Shown here: positions 17,275 to 25,710 of the stretch, in pieces
How the letters are laid out: the number at the start of each line of letters is the position of its first letter
How positions within the stretch are numbered: the stretch's first letter is position 1
Assembly (NCBI RefSeq): GCF_018139685.1
Contig: NZ_JAGSPN010000008.1
Coordinates: 1 to 64,000, forward strand
Direction: 5' to 3'
Source of the DNA: Cognatundibacterium luofuense
Lineage (GTDB): Bacteria > Pseudomonadota > Gammaproteobacteria > Burkholderiales > Burkholderiaceae_D
Length of the DNA stretch: 64,000 nucleotides
Notes under the pieces: generated by a model
Databases searched by the model: none
The model's input: only the letters and a program-made list of their open reading frames with translations
What the model was told of the DNA's origin: nothing
Program-made: the position numbers and the translations under genes

Positions 17275-19902
17275 TCAGCGCTTGCCTTCACCCAGATGCT
17301 GCAGGAAGAAGGCTTCGTACTTCTTGTGCCATGCTTTAGTCTTCACTGCACCGCCCAAGCCATGCTCACCATCCGGATCGAGGAACAGATCCACCAGCGC
17401 TTCCTTACCGTTTTCCAGCAGGGCGCGGTACACATTCACGGTGTCCTGATACAGCACGTTCGGGTCTTGCATACCGTGTACCAGCATCAGCGGTTTTTTC
17501 AGACCGGCGGTCAGTGGCAGCAGCGAATACTTGCGCAGATTCGGTTTGCTGCGTTCAGTTTTGCCGATGGTGCGGCCGCTGTACCAGCTATTGTAGTTTT
17601 CCCATTCAGTCGGACCGGCACCGGCAATACCGGCAGCGAAAACGTCAGGGCTGGTGTACATCGTGTACTGGGTCTGGAAGCCGCCGAAGCTCCAGCCAGT
17701 CAGGCCGATACGCTTGCTATCCACGCCGAAGTTTTTCGTCATGTACTTAACCAGATCTTCCAGATCTTCGGTTTGCGGTTTGCCTGCCTGTTCCCAGTTC
17801 GCATCGCTGAACTTACGGCCATAGTTGGAGTGACCACGCGGATCTACTGCCACGGTTACATAACCGTGTTTCGCCGCCATATACATGCCAAATAAATGCG
17901 CGGTCGGCTGGAAGCTGTCCACTTCCACGATATGACGGTCATTCAGCGGACCGCCATAGGTATAGACCACCGCTGCGCGCTGGTCTTGCGGTGTCCAGTC
18001 TTTTGGTTTGAACACAAAAGCCTGAACCTGATCGCCGTGACGGTTCGTGAAGCTGAAACGCTCCGGTGTCAGAGGCGCTACCTCTTTCCATTTCGGATCA
18101 TGGCTGCTGGTCAGGCTACGGGTTTTGTGGCTGCTGATGTCGGTGAACTTCAGCTCAGGGCGGTTACTCCAGTTACCGCTGACGCTGGCCAGTTTGTCGC
18201 CCTGATAGCTGACATCCGATGCACGGTGAAATTCACCGCTCTGACCAATCGCCTGCATTTCACCATTTGCCAGCTGCACTTTGTACACATTCATCGCAGC
18301 GAAATCATCTTTGTTCGCCAGGACAAACATGGTTTTGCTGTCCGGTGTGTAACCCAGTACCTGATGCGCTTCGAAATCACCTTTCAGTACCGCACTGGCT
18401 TTGCCATTCGCGATGTCAATGGTGTACGGCTGACGATAACCTTGCTCATCCAGCACCGCGATCAGTTGTTTGCCATCCGGTGTGAAGTGCGGACGAATCA
18501 CATTCACGACTTCGTGACCGACATTGCCTTTGCGCTCGAACACCATTTTCGGTTTCGCTTTTTCATCGGCATTACCAACATAAATGCGCAGCACATCTTT
18601 TTCACGTTCCCAGGTCGAGAAAGTGTAGCGGCTGCCATCTTTGGCCCAGCTCACATCACTCATTTCAAACCAGACATCACCACCGGCATTGGTGAAGACC
18701 GGTTCAGGCTGACGGCTGCTGGTGTCGCCGGTGCGGCGGATATAAAGCGCGCTGGCCAGAATTTTGCGTTTGTCATCCGACACTTCACGCGGCACTTTTT
18801 TCGCCGTGGCAAAGCGGTCGTTGTAATTCATGATTTCGACCTGACGCTCAGACGCAGGACGTGGTTTGCCGGTTTCCGGATCAACATCCGGTGCTTCGGC
18901 AACAATCGCCATCCATTTTTTATCTTCGGTCAGCGTGGTTGAGCTGATGCGGTATTTTTTCTCTGCATCATCACCGAAAATCAGTTCCGGATTCAGCTGA
19001 CGAATCACACTGGAATCAAACGCTGCACTGTACAGACGTTTGTCATCCATATAAATATACCCTTTATCATCTGCCTGATACGCAGCGATACGTTCTGCTT
19101 TATCGGTTTGCGTTAAACGCTCGATTTTGCCGGACGATGCCTGCAGGCGGAACAGATCACCACGGTACTGGAAAATCAGTTCGCTCTTTTTATTCGCCCA
19201 GACATAGGTTTCCGCGCCCGGATACAAATCACCGGCTTTTAATTTGTTTTTTGCGATTTTCTTTTTCAGTTCATCGCGCAATTCCCACAGCTCTTTTTCT
19301 TTTTCAGCTTTGTCTGCTTTCTTTTCTGCTGGCTTATCACCGGCTTTTTCATCAGTGGCTTTATCATCTTTGGCAGCTGCTTTTTCTTCCGCTTTCTTGG
19401 CTGCTTCTTTGGCTTTTTTCTCGGCCAGTTCTTTTTTCAGTTCAGCAATGGCGGCTTCTTCCCACTGAAACAGATTCACATTTTCGCCGCGCAGATACGC
19501 AGCCTGTGCTTCTGCTTTTGCCTGACGTTCCGCTTCTTCTTTATCGCGTTGCACCAGTTTTTTATCGAAACGATCCCAGACTTCCGGCGCATCGTAGCTG
19601 CGCATCAGCGCAGGCGAGGTAATGCGGCGGGTTTCGCCGGTCTGCGTATCGTACAGATATAAATCCGAACCGGTTTCGCCAAACGGATTCCACATGTATG
19701 CCAGATAACGGCCATCATGGCTGAAGTTGATATTACGCGCCGACTGGCCGGCATAGCTCTTGGCACGGAACAACTGTTCCAGCGTCAGATCGCTGCCGAC
19801 AGACTGCGCCGCCGGTGCGGTATCGGCATGCACCATAGCAGGTGCAGTACTGAACAATGCACACGCCAGTGCCACGCTCAGGGTCAGATATTTTGGTGTC
19901 AT
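17275..19902 (-). CDS. S9-family prolyl oligopeptidase/dipeptidyl peptidase with charged insertion
   Basis: An 875-residue exported serine peptidase. Residues 1–26 form a signal peptide (MTPKYLTLSVALACALFSTAPAMVHA). A beta-propeller domain (~30–620) precedes the alpha/beta-hydrolase domain with the triad Ser738 (GWSFGG), Asp813 (MQDPNVLYQD) and His847 (DGEHGLGG). The start at 19902 is preceded by GGGGA; an upstream extension to 20001 has no site and would bury the signal peptide. Odd feature: residues ~115–222 form a long Lys/Glu/Ala-rich, probably helical insertion inside the propeller. It probably cleaves peptides in the periplasm; the exact specificity cannot be read. Confidence 0.85.
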   Translation of the reverse strand: MTPKYLTLSVALACALFSTAPAMVHADTAPAAQSVGSDLTLEQLFRAKSYAGQSARNINFSHDGRYLAYMWNPFGETGSDLYLYDTQTGETRRITSPALMRSYDAPEVWDRFDKKLVQRDKEEAERQAKAEAQAAYLRGENVNLFQWEEAAIAELKKELAEKKAKEAAKKAEEKAAAKDDKATDEKAGDKPAEKKADKAEKEKELWELRDELKKKIAKNKLKAGDLYPGAETYVWANKKSELIFQYRGDLFRLQASSGKIERLTQTDKAERIAAYQADDKGYIYMDDKRLYSAAFDSSVIRQLNPELIFGDDAEKKYRISSTTLTEDKKWMAIVAEAPDVDPETGKPRPASERQVEIMNYNDRFATAKKVPREVSDDKRKILASALYIRRTGDTSSRQPEPVFTNAGGDVWFEMSDVSWAKDGSRYTFSTWEREKDVLRIYVGNADEKAKPKMVFERKGNVGHEVVNVIRPHFTPDGKQLIAVLDEQGYRQPYTIDIANGKASAVLKGDFEAHQVLGYTPDSKTMFVLANKDDFAAMNVYKVQLANGEMQAIGQSGEFHRASDVSYQGDKLASVSGNWSNRPELKFTDISSHKTRSLTSSHDPKWKEVAPLTPERFSFTNRHGDQVQAFVFKPKDWTPQDQRAAVVYTYGGPLNDRHIVEVDSFQPTAHLFGMYMAAKHGYVTVAVDPRGHSNYGRKFSDANWEQAGKPQTEDLEDLVKYMTKNFGVDSKRIGLTGWSFGGFQTQYTMYTSPDVFAAGIAGAGPTEWENYNSWYSGRTIGKTERSKPNLRKYSLLPLTAGLKKPLMLVHGMQDPNVLYQDTVNVYRALLENGKEALVDLFLDPDGEHGLGGAVKTKAWHKKYEAFFLQHLGEGKR

Positions 19903-20125
19903 AGTGGAAATCCCCGGTGAGAAAAAAGCCTCACGCCACACATTCGCTGCGCAGGCGTGAAATCTTGCATAAACAGGCTGGAATAGACCGGATTTATGCA
20001 CAGCAGTTCCGCAGTCACAGGAATAGGGTGGAGAAACCTAGAAAATTTGCTGTAAGTACCGGCAAGCCGATGAACATTGTGTATTCAGCGGCTTTGCGGG
20101 ATGTGTGCCGGACAGAGCGCAGCGA

Positions 20126-20992
20126 TCAGCGTGATGGCCGCACCACCAGTGCCACACCGGCCAGTGCAATCAGCATGCCAGTTGCAGCAGTTAATGTGAA
20201 GCTTTCACCGAACATCAGCCATGCCATCAGTGCGGTGACAGCGGGGACTAAGTACATATAGCTGGTGACTTTGGTGGCTTCGCCGTGACGTATCATGACA
20301 AATAATACGGAAATGCCGATGCCGGATAACACCAGCACAGACCATGCCATCGCAATGAAAAAGCGCGCTGTGTATTGTATCGTCTGGGTTTCCAGCATCA
20401 GTGCAAACGGCAGTGTGACCAGCAGCGAAGCGGCGAACTGAATGACCTGACCGGTGCGCACATCCACCGCCGGGCAAAAGCGTTTCTGGTACAGCGTGCC
20501 GGTGGTCATGGAAAACAAGGCCATTACCGCCAGCGCAATACTGGCACCGGATAAGCCAATGGCGGAAATTTTATTTGATACGACTAAAGCCACGCCGCTG
20601 ATACCGAGTGCCAGACCGAACCATTGTTTGCCGCGTACCCTTTCGCCGATCAGCGGACCGGCCACTGCGGTCAGAATCGGCTGGATATTCGCAATCAGCG
20701 CTGCCACACCGGCTGGCATACCGAGTTTGACTGCGCACCAGATGCCGCCCAGATAACCGGCCTGCATCAGTATGCCGGCCACTGCGATCGGTAAGACCTG
20801 CTTTTTTGACGGCCACGGTGCATGCATGAAGATCGCGAACAGCATCATCATCAGCACCACGCCGCTGTAGCGCAGACATAAAAAGGTCAGCGGTTCTGCA
20901 TATGGCAGGCCGAATTTGGCAACGACATAGCCGGAAGCCCAGATGAAGATAAAAATCGCGGGGAAATAGCGGATCAGGCGGCTGGCTGGCAT
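20126..20992 (-). CDS. EamA/DMT-family transporter
   Basis: A 288-residue inner-membrane protein with ten hydrophobic helices in two EamA repeats, starting LIRYFPAIFIFIWASGYVVAKFGLPYAEPLTFLCLRYSG. DMT exporters of this kind move amino acids or other small metabolites; substrate unknown. ATG 20992 gives the usual N-terminus; a TTG at 21058 would add 22 residues without membrane character. Neither has a strong ribosome site. Confidence 0.85.
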   Translation of the reverse strand: MPASRLIRYFPAIFIFIWASGYVVAKFGLPYAEPLTFLCLRYSGVVLMMMLFAIFMHAPWPSKKQVLPIAVAGILMQAGYLGGIWCAVKLGMPAGVAALIANIQPILTAVAGPLIGERVRGKQWFGLALGISGVALVVSNKISAIGLSGASIALAVMALFSMTTGTLYQKRFCPAVDVRTGQVIQFAASLLVTLPFALMLETQTIQYTARFFIAMAWSVLVLSGIGISVLFVMIRHGEATKVTSYMYLVPAVTALMAWLMFGESFTLTAATGMLIALAGVALVVRPSR

Positions 20993-21129
20993 GATGTGAT
21001 GTCGTTGGTTTGGCGGGTTTGCATCCGTCACATCGGACGGGATGCCTGATGCTGGCAAGCTTGCAGCTTTTTGCAGTCTTGCGCAGGATTAAACCGGATT
21101 ATCCCATGCGCTTTTGTCTGTCAGAATGC

Positions 21130-21166
21130 AAAAAACCCGCACTGCCAGTACAGTTGCGGGTTTTTT
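21130..21166 (-). terminator. Rho-independent terminator of sodB
   Basis: AAAACCCGCA and TTGCGGGTTTT form a stem around a 10-base loop, ending in T-runs in both directions. It sits about 50 bp after the sodB stop. Confidence 0.85.
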
Positions 21167-21212
21167 CATACTGTGCAGTTTGTTTCGCCTGCACAGTTGA
21201 GGAGCGCAGAAA

Positions 21213-21791
21213 TTACGCGAAGTTTTTCGCTGCGAATTCCCAGTTGGTCAGTGCCCAGAATGCTTCCAGATACTTAGGACGTACATTGCGGTAGTCGATG
21301 TAGTAAGCGTGTTCCCACAGATCGCAGGTCAGCAATGGTTTGTCTTCCGTAGTCAGCGGTGTTGCAGCGTTGGATGTGTTGACGATATCCAGTGTGCCGT
21401 CTGCTTTTTTCACCAGCCATGTCCAGGAGGAACCGAAGTTACCCACTGCGGATTTAGTGAACGCTTCTTTGAATGCATCGAAAGAACCCCATTTTGCGTT
21501 GATCGCATCTGCCAGCGCGCCGGTTGGCTGACCGCCACCGTTTGGTGTCAGGCTGTGCCAGTAGAAAGTGTGGTTCCAGATTTGCGCTGCGTTGTTGAAT
21601 ACGCCGCCGGAGGATTTTTTAACGATTTCTTCCAGAGACAGGGACTCAAACTCTGTACCTTTGATCAGGTTATTCAGGTTGGTCACATAAGTCTGGTGAT
21701 GTTTACCGTAGTGGAATTCCAGTGTTTCTTGAGAGATGTGTGGCGCCAGAGCGTCCAGTGCATAGGGCAATGCCGGTAAGGTATGTTCCAT
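21213..21791 (-). CDS. sodB: Superoxide dismutase, Fe type
   Basis: A 192-residue cytoplasmic enzyme that converts superoxide to hydrogen peroxide and oxygen. It begins [20 protein letters not shown] and shows the metal ligands in [28 protein letters not shown] and [13 protein letters not shown]. The residues around [12 protein letters not shown] and GSSWTWLV are those of iron SODs. A good site (AAAGGA) lies 6 bp before the ATG. Length is normal for the family and a terminator follows. Confidence 0.95.
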   Translation of the reverse strand: MEHTLPALPYALDALAPHISQETLEFHYGKHHQTYVTNLNNLIKGTEFESLSLEEIVKKSSGGVFNNAAQIWNHTFYWHSLTPNGGGQPTGALADAINAKWGSFDAFKEAFTKSAVGNFGSSWTWLVKKADGTLDIVNTSNAATPLTTEDKPLLTCDLWEHAYYIDYRNVRPKYLEAFWALTNWEFAAKNFA

Positions 21792-22026
21792 GTTGCGTCC
21801 TTTAAATTAACAGTGGTTTCCGTCGGTATAACGGCAAAGACCGCATTGTAAGCGTTTCGCGCAAAGCTTGCAGCCTTTGCAGCAGAAATCCGCATGCGGC
21901 TTAGGGATATCGCCAGCGTTTCTGCCGTGGAGCGGCAGGTTGGTGTGCGGAATTGCGCATTTACCGATTTTTTCCGCTGTTTTTGCCTGGTTTTAACTTG
22001 CTTTCAGCCGCGTGTTACCGACGGCA

Positions 22027-23388
22027 TCATTCCAGCGTCGCTTGTACCGATGCCAGCTCTGCCGTCGCGCTGCCTTCCGCCAGCTGAATGTGATAGGCCT
22101 GATGCGGTTTCAGGGCGGCGGGCGAGCGCAGAATGCGCCCCTGCTGATCGCGCAAAATGGCGTAACCGCGTTCCAGCGTGCGCTGCGGATTCAGTGCTTC
22201 GAGCTGCGCCTGCAATTGTTGCAGCCTGCTCAGGCTGGCGTTGTATTGCTGTTGCTGCGCCATTTGCCAGCGTTGCTGTAATTGCTGCAGTTGCAGGCCG
22301 GACTGGCGGGTATCCGGACGCTTAGTGCGCCAGCGTTGTTGCAGCAATGTAAGTGCCTGCTGACGCTGACTCTGCCGGTATTGCCAGACTTGCTTCAGCC
22401 GGTTTTGCCATTGCGCCAGCGTCTGTTGCTGCTGACGAATCGCCGCCTGTGGGCTGATCAGGCGCCGGCTCAGATAATCCAGACTTTGTTGGCGCTGCTC
22501 AAAGCGGCGTTGCCAGCTGCGCTGCAGCGTTTCCCGTGCTTGTCGTAATTGCGTCAGCCAGTGCTCACATGGCAGTCCTGCCAGTTCAGCGGCCGCAGTC
22601 GGCGTCGGTGCGCGTAAGTCGGCGACGAAATCGGCAATCGTGAAATCCGTTTCATGCCCGACGCCACTGATGACAGGAATATCGCTGTGCGCAATCGTGC
22701 GTGCCAGCATTTCATCATTGAATGCCCACAAATCTTCTATGCTGCCACCGCCACGGCACAGGATCAGTAAATCACATTCGGCACGGTCATTGGCGGTGGA
22801 TAAGGCTAGTGCCAGCTTTGCCGCCGCGCCTTCGCCCTGTACCGGCGCCGGATACAGAATGACTTCAGCATGTGGCAGGCGGCGTTTCAGGGTGGTCAGC
22901 ACATCGCGCAAAGCAGCGGCCTGTGGGCTGGTAATCAGCCCGATACGCTTTACAAACGGCGGGAGCGGGCGCTTACGTTCGGCGGCCAGCAAACCCTCGG
23001 CTTCCAGTGTGGCTTTGATGCGCAGAAAAGATTCGTACAGATGGCCGACACCGGCACGGCGTATCGCTTCCACCGTCAGCTGGTAATCGCCGCGCGGCGC
23101 ATACAGGCCGACGGTCGCACGCACTTCCACCTTATCGCCTTCACGCGGCTGAAACTCTGCATACATCGCGCGTCCGCGGAACATCACGGCTCTGACCTGT
23201 GCGCCGGCATCTTTCAGCGTGAAATACCAGTGACCGGACGCGGCGCGGGTAAAGTTGGATATTTCGCCGCTGACCCACAGCAAGGGAATCTGCCGCTCCA
23301 GCATCTGGGCGACAACATTGTTCAGTGCGGAAACCGACATCACAGACGGCATCGCAGCGCGGTTTAAAACGGGAGACTCAGTATTCAT
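22027..23388 (-). CDS. xseA: Exodeoxyribonuclease VII large subunit
   Basis: A 453-residue nuclease subunit that, with XseB, degrades single-stranded DNA. The N-terminal OB domain begins with [29 protein letters not shown], the catalytic core contains [15 protein letters not shown] and [19 protein letters not shown], and the C-terminal third is a long Gln/Arg/Leu-rich coiled coil as usual in XseA. ATG 23388 gives the standard N-terminus; the frame is open to 23445. Possible promoter: minus-strand TTGACA at 23459–23464. It is divergent from exbB across the repeat array. Confidence 0.93.
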   Translation of the reverse strand: MNTESPVLNRAAMPSVMSVSALNNVVAQMLERQIPLLWVSGEISNFTRAASGHWYFTLKDAGAQVRAVMFRGRAMYAEFQPREGDKVEVRATVGLYAPRGDYQLTVEAIRRAGVGHLYESFLRIKATLEAEGLLAAERKRPLPPFVKRIGLITSPQAAALRDVLTTLKRRLPHAEVILYPAPVQGEGAAAKLALALSTANDRAECDLLILCRGGGSIEDLWAFNDEMLARTIAHSDIPVISGVGHETDFTIADFVADLRAPTPTAAAELAGLPCEHWLTQLRQARETLQRSWQRRFEQRQQSLDYLSRRLISPQAAIRQQQQTLAQWQNRLKQVWQYRQSQRQQALTLLQQRWRTKRPDTRQSGLQLQQLQQRWQMAQQQQYNASLSRLQQLQAQLEALNPQRTLERGYAILRDQQGRILRSPAALKPHQAYHIQLAEGSATAELASVQATLE

Positions 23389-23549
23389 GCGGGTTTTCAG
23401 GCAAAAAGCTTTCCACAAGCAGCAAACATGCGGTAAGCATCGCATTCAGGCGGGGGCTTGTCAAAGTGAATGAAAACTGCTGCGCTAAGTGATTGATTAT
23501 TCGGGATTTTCACTTTGCAAAATGTTTGTGCATCCTGAAAATATCCTTA

Positions 23550-23617
23550 CAAATCAATGACATTCAGGGGGCTGCGCAGGCTTTTGCACAAGCTTATCCA
23601 CAGAAAATGTGGGCAAC
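23550..23617 (+). repeat. Array unit 1
   Basis: 5' motif AAATCAATGACATTCAG; nonamers TTTTGCACA (23582–23590) and the perfect DnaA-box TTATCCACA (23594–23602); inverted repeat CCACA-N5-TGTGG. Confidence 0.8.
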
Positions 23618-23689
23618 TTGGGGATATCTTTTTGCATTGGTACACCGCAGCATGCTGCCTGTTTTTTGAGCAATCATAAAATACTGTTT

Positions 23690-23757
23690 CAATTCATTGG
23701 CTTAGCGATGTTTGCCTGCCACTCTGCACAGCCTTTTCCACAAAAAATGTGAAAAGC
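23690..23757 (+). repeat. Array unit 2
   Basis: The most diverged 5' motif (AATTCATTGGCTTAG); nonamers CTCTGCACA (23722–23730) and TTTTCCACA (23734–23742); inverted half-site TGTGAAAAG. Confidence 0.75.
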
Positions 23758-23838
23758 GGGCGGACTTATTCAGGGCAAACGGTTGCGCAAGCTGCCTGAT
23801 CAGCTGCTTAAAAAATGGTCAGATCAAATTAGTTGATA

Positions 23839-23906
23839 AAAATCAGTCACTTACCGACAAATGCTACGATTTTGCACATGGTTTTCCACAAATTTTGTGC
23901 AAAATC
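23839..23906 (+). repeat. Array unit 3
   Basis: 5' motif AAAATCAGTCACTTAC; nonamers TTTTGCACA (23870–23878) and TTTTCCACA (23882–23890). The flanks form a perfect 11-bp inverted repeat, GATTTTGCACA with TGTGCAAAATC, around the central nonamer. Confidence 0.85.
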
Positions 23907-24021
23907 CACAGAGCCTGCAAACCAGCAGGGTGTCGGCGTTGTCTGACTGAACCGGAATGCCACCAAAAATGTACCGATATCGCTGTTTGCCTATTTTTTG
24001 GGCATAAATAGTTTGTATTTT

Positions 24022-24089
24022 AAAATCAGTGACTTAGGAGGTATTTTCCGGACTTTGCACATACTTTTCCACAAAAATTGTGAACAGTC
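24022..24089 (+). repeat. Array unit 4
   Basis: 5' motif AAAATCAGTGACTTAG; nonamers CTTTGCACA (24053–24061) and TTTTCCACA (24065–24073). The outer ends GACT and AGTC remain complementary although the sequence differs from unit 3 (GATT/AATC). Confidence 0.85.
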
Positions 24090-24190
24090 TGGCGCCGGTC
24101 CCTTAATTTTGTCCGGATAGCCTTGAAATGGCCTGAATACCAGAAAAAAGCCGCTTTGCCTAAAATTTAATCATTGATATAAATCATTTT

Positions 24191-24258
24191 AAAATCAGCT
24201 ACTTAGCTTACTAATCCATGACTTTTCACATGTTTGTCCACAAAAAGTGTGCAGAACC
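24191..24258 (+). repeat. Array unit 5
   Basis: 5' motif AAAATCAGCTACTTAG; nonamers CTTTTCACA (24222–24230) and TTGTCCACA (24234–24242); inverted half-site TGTGCAGAA. An AT-rich stretch (about 24160–24200) precedes and overlaps its start. Confidence 0.8.
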
Positions 24259-24350
24259 GCAGGTGGCTTTTTTCAATTGTGAAGAAGTGCCGTGCGGATG
24301 CGCATCAGGATTTGGCTGCTTAAAAATTAGGCGAAACAAGTTTTTTATTA

Positions 24351-24418
24351 CAAATCAATGACTTGCAGAGATCTCAGTGGCTTGTCCACAAGCTTTCACA
24401 CAGAAATTGTGTAAATCC
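24351..24418 (+). repeat. Array unit 6
   Basis: 5' motif AAATCAATGACTTGCAG; nonamers TTGTCCACA (24382–24390) and TTTCACACA (24394–24402). The central inverted repeat is ACACA-N5-TGTGT, a paired change relative to CCACA-N5-TGTGG in unit 1. Confidence 0.8.
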
Positions 24419-24570
24419 GCGTTTGTCAGGGGATAAAGTTGTTGCGCCCTGTGTCGTCCGGCACTTGCCGCTGATGGGCGAACACGTTACATTGCGTGCT
24501 GCACAAGATTTGCCTTACTGAGCAGCACTGCTGCGGGCAGCTGTTCATTTCATTGTTTAAAGGAGTTGCT

Positions 24571-25176
24571 TTGTTAGCTATATTTCAGGCCGCTGGCTGG
24601 CCAATGTATTTCCTGCTGCTGGCATCAATTATTGCGCTGGCGCTGATTGTCGAGCGCACGGTTTCCCTGCGCGCCAGCAAAATTCTGCCTTCCACGCTGC
24701 TGGATGAAGTGATTCGCGTACACCAGAGCGGTAAAGCGACGCCGGAAGTGATTCGTCAGTTATCTGAAAATTCTCCGCTGGGACGTGTACTGGCTGCCGG
24801 CTTGCGCAACGTAAACGCGCCGCGTGAAGTCATGAAAGAATCGATTGAAGAAGCGGGTAGCGGTGTTGCGCACCAGCTGGAACGGTTCCTGACCACGCTG
24901 GGTACGATTGCTTCACTGGCACCGCTGATGGGTTTGTTCGGTACGATCGTCGGTATGATTGAAATTTTTGGTTCCCAGACCGCAACCGGTGCGAATCCGG
25001 CACAACTGGCGCACGGTATTTCTGTCGCACTGTACAACACCGGTTTCGGTTTGCTGATTGCGATGCCGACGCTGGTCGCTTATCGTCATTTCCGTGCACT
25101 GGTTGATGGTCTGGTCGTGGAAATGGAACAGCAGGCGGTGAAATTCGTTGACGTGGTTCACAGCGCCAGGAAATAA
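24571..25176 (+). CDS. exbB: ExbB/TolQ/MotA-family proton channel subunit
   Basis: A 201-residue inner-membrane protein. The first helix is MYFLLLASIIALALIVERTV, and two further helices flank the conserved segment LATIASLAPLMGLFGTIVGMIEIF-like (TLGTIASLAPLMGLFGTIVG) and LYNTGFGLLIAMPTLVAY. With the ExbD product of the next gene it forms a proton-driven motor for TonB or a related energised process. I chose TTG 24571 because AAAGGAG lies 5 bp upstream and the protein then starts like its relatives; the frame is open from 24496. exbD follows 2 bp after the stop. Confidence 0.88.
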   Translation: MLAIFQAAGWPMYFLLLASIIALALIVERTVSLRASKILPSTLLDEVIRVHQSGKATPEVIRQLSENSPLGRVLAAGLRNVNAPREVMKESIEEAGSGVAHQLERFLTTLGTIASLAPLMGLFGTIVGMIEIFGSQTATGANPAQLAHGISVALYNTGFGLLIAMPTLVAYRHFRALVDGLVVEMEQQAVKFVDVVHSARK

Positions 25177-25178
25177 GC

Positions 25179-25625
25179 ATGAATTTTCGTAAAGGAAGAG
25201 GGCGGGAAGAGCCGGAAATCAACCTGATCCCGTTCATTGACGTGCTGCTGGTGATCCTGATCTTTCTGATGGTGACCACCACTTACAGCCGCTTTACCGA
25301 ACTGCAGATTACCCTGCCGACCGCGGATGCGGAAAAAGCGCAGGATAAACCGCAGCAAATTGAAATCGGGATCGATGCGCAGGGCCGTTACAAGATCAAC
25401 ACGCAGGCAGTGTCGTTTATCGATACACAAACGCTGGCAGAAGATCTGAAAAAAGCAGCTGCTGAGATCGGCAAGCAGCAATCCGGTGCAGCGGTGGATC
25501 CGGTGATTATTATCAATGCGGATAAAGCGGCAACCCATCAGTCAGTGATTGATGTACTGGAAGCAGCGCGGATTGCAGGGATGGCGAAAGTCACATTTGC
25601 AGCGCAGACCGGTAATAAAAATTAA
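25179..25625 (+). CDS. exbD: ExbD/TolR-family biopolymer transport protein
   Basis: A 148-residue protein with a short cytoplasmic N-terminus, one membrane helix containing the proton-carrying Asp (NLIPFIDVLLVILIFLMV) and a periplasmic domain ending with INADKAATHQSVIDVLEAARIAGMAKVTFA. It pairs with ExbB. The place of exbB–exbD directly before lpxK is common in this bacterial group, so this pair may serve the cell envelope generally rather than a particular receptor; that is inference. Confidence 0.92.
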   Translation: MNFRKGRGREEPEINLIPFIDVLLVILIFLMVTTTYSRFTELQITLPTADAEKAQDKPQQIEIGIDAQGRYKINTQAVSFIDTQTLAEDLKKAAAEIGKQQSGAAVDPVIIINADKAATHQSVIDVLEAARIAGMAKVTFAAQTGNKN

Positions 25626-25710
25626 GGCAGCGGCGACATTGTCGCCGTTGGCCGGAGTGCGGAATTTTCCGTGATGCAGGGAGCCGGTGGCTCCCTCTTT
25701 CTTTTGAACT

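Larger units (their letters stand above)
23389..24570. repeat. Intergenic array of six 68-bp repeats with DnaA-box-like nonamers
   Basis: Between the divergent xseA and exbB genes are six direct, imperfect repeats starting at 23550, 23690, 23839, 24022, 24191 and 24351 (start-to-start 140, 149, 183, 169, 160 bp). Each has a 5' motif close to AAAATCAGTGACTTAG and, exactly 42 bp (43 in units 1 and 2) after its first aligned A, a nonamer close to TTTTCCACA; a second nonamer close to TTTTGCACA lies 12 bp before it, and an inverted TGTG half-site 8–9 bp after. Several nonamers fit the DnaA consensus TTWTNCACA, including a perfect TTATCCACA in unit 1. An inverted copy of the 5' motif is at 23485–23499. 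Spacers between units are not conserved. No protein gene is supported. Confidence 0.85.

Noticed and set aside
23712-24011. Open frame of 99 codons in the repeat array
   Set aside because: It runs across repeat units 2 and 3, is cysteine-rich by chance, has no ribosome site and is not repeated with the units.
23550-24418. CRISPR array
   Set aside because: Units are imperfect, start-to-start distances vary from 140 to 183 bp, the conserved parts are split motifs rather than one direct repeat, and no cas genes are nearby.
23389-24570. Chromosomal origin of replication
   Set aside because: DnaA-box-like nonamers and an AT-rich stretch are present and genes diverge, but dnaA, dnaN, rpmH, gyrB and parAB are not here; the flanking genes are ordinary. 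A titration or regulatory role fits better.
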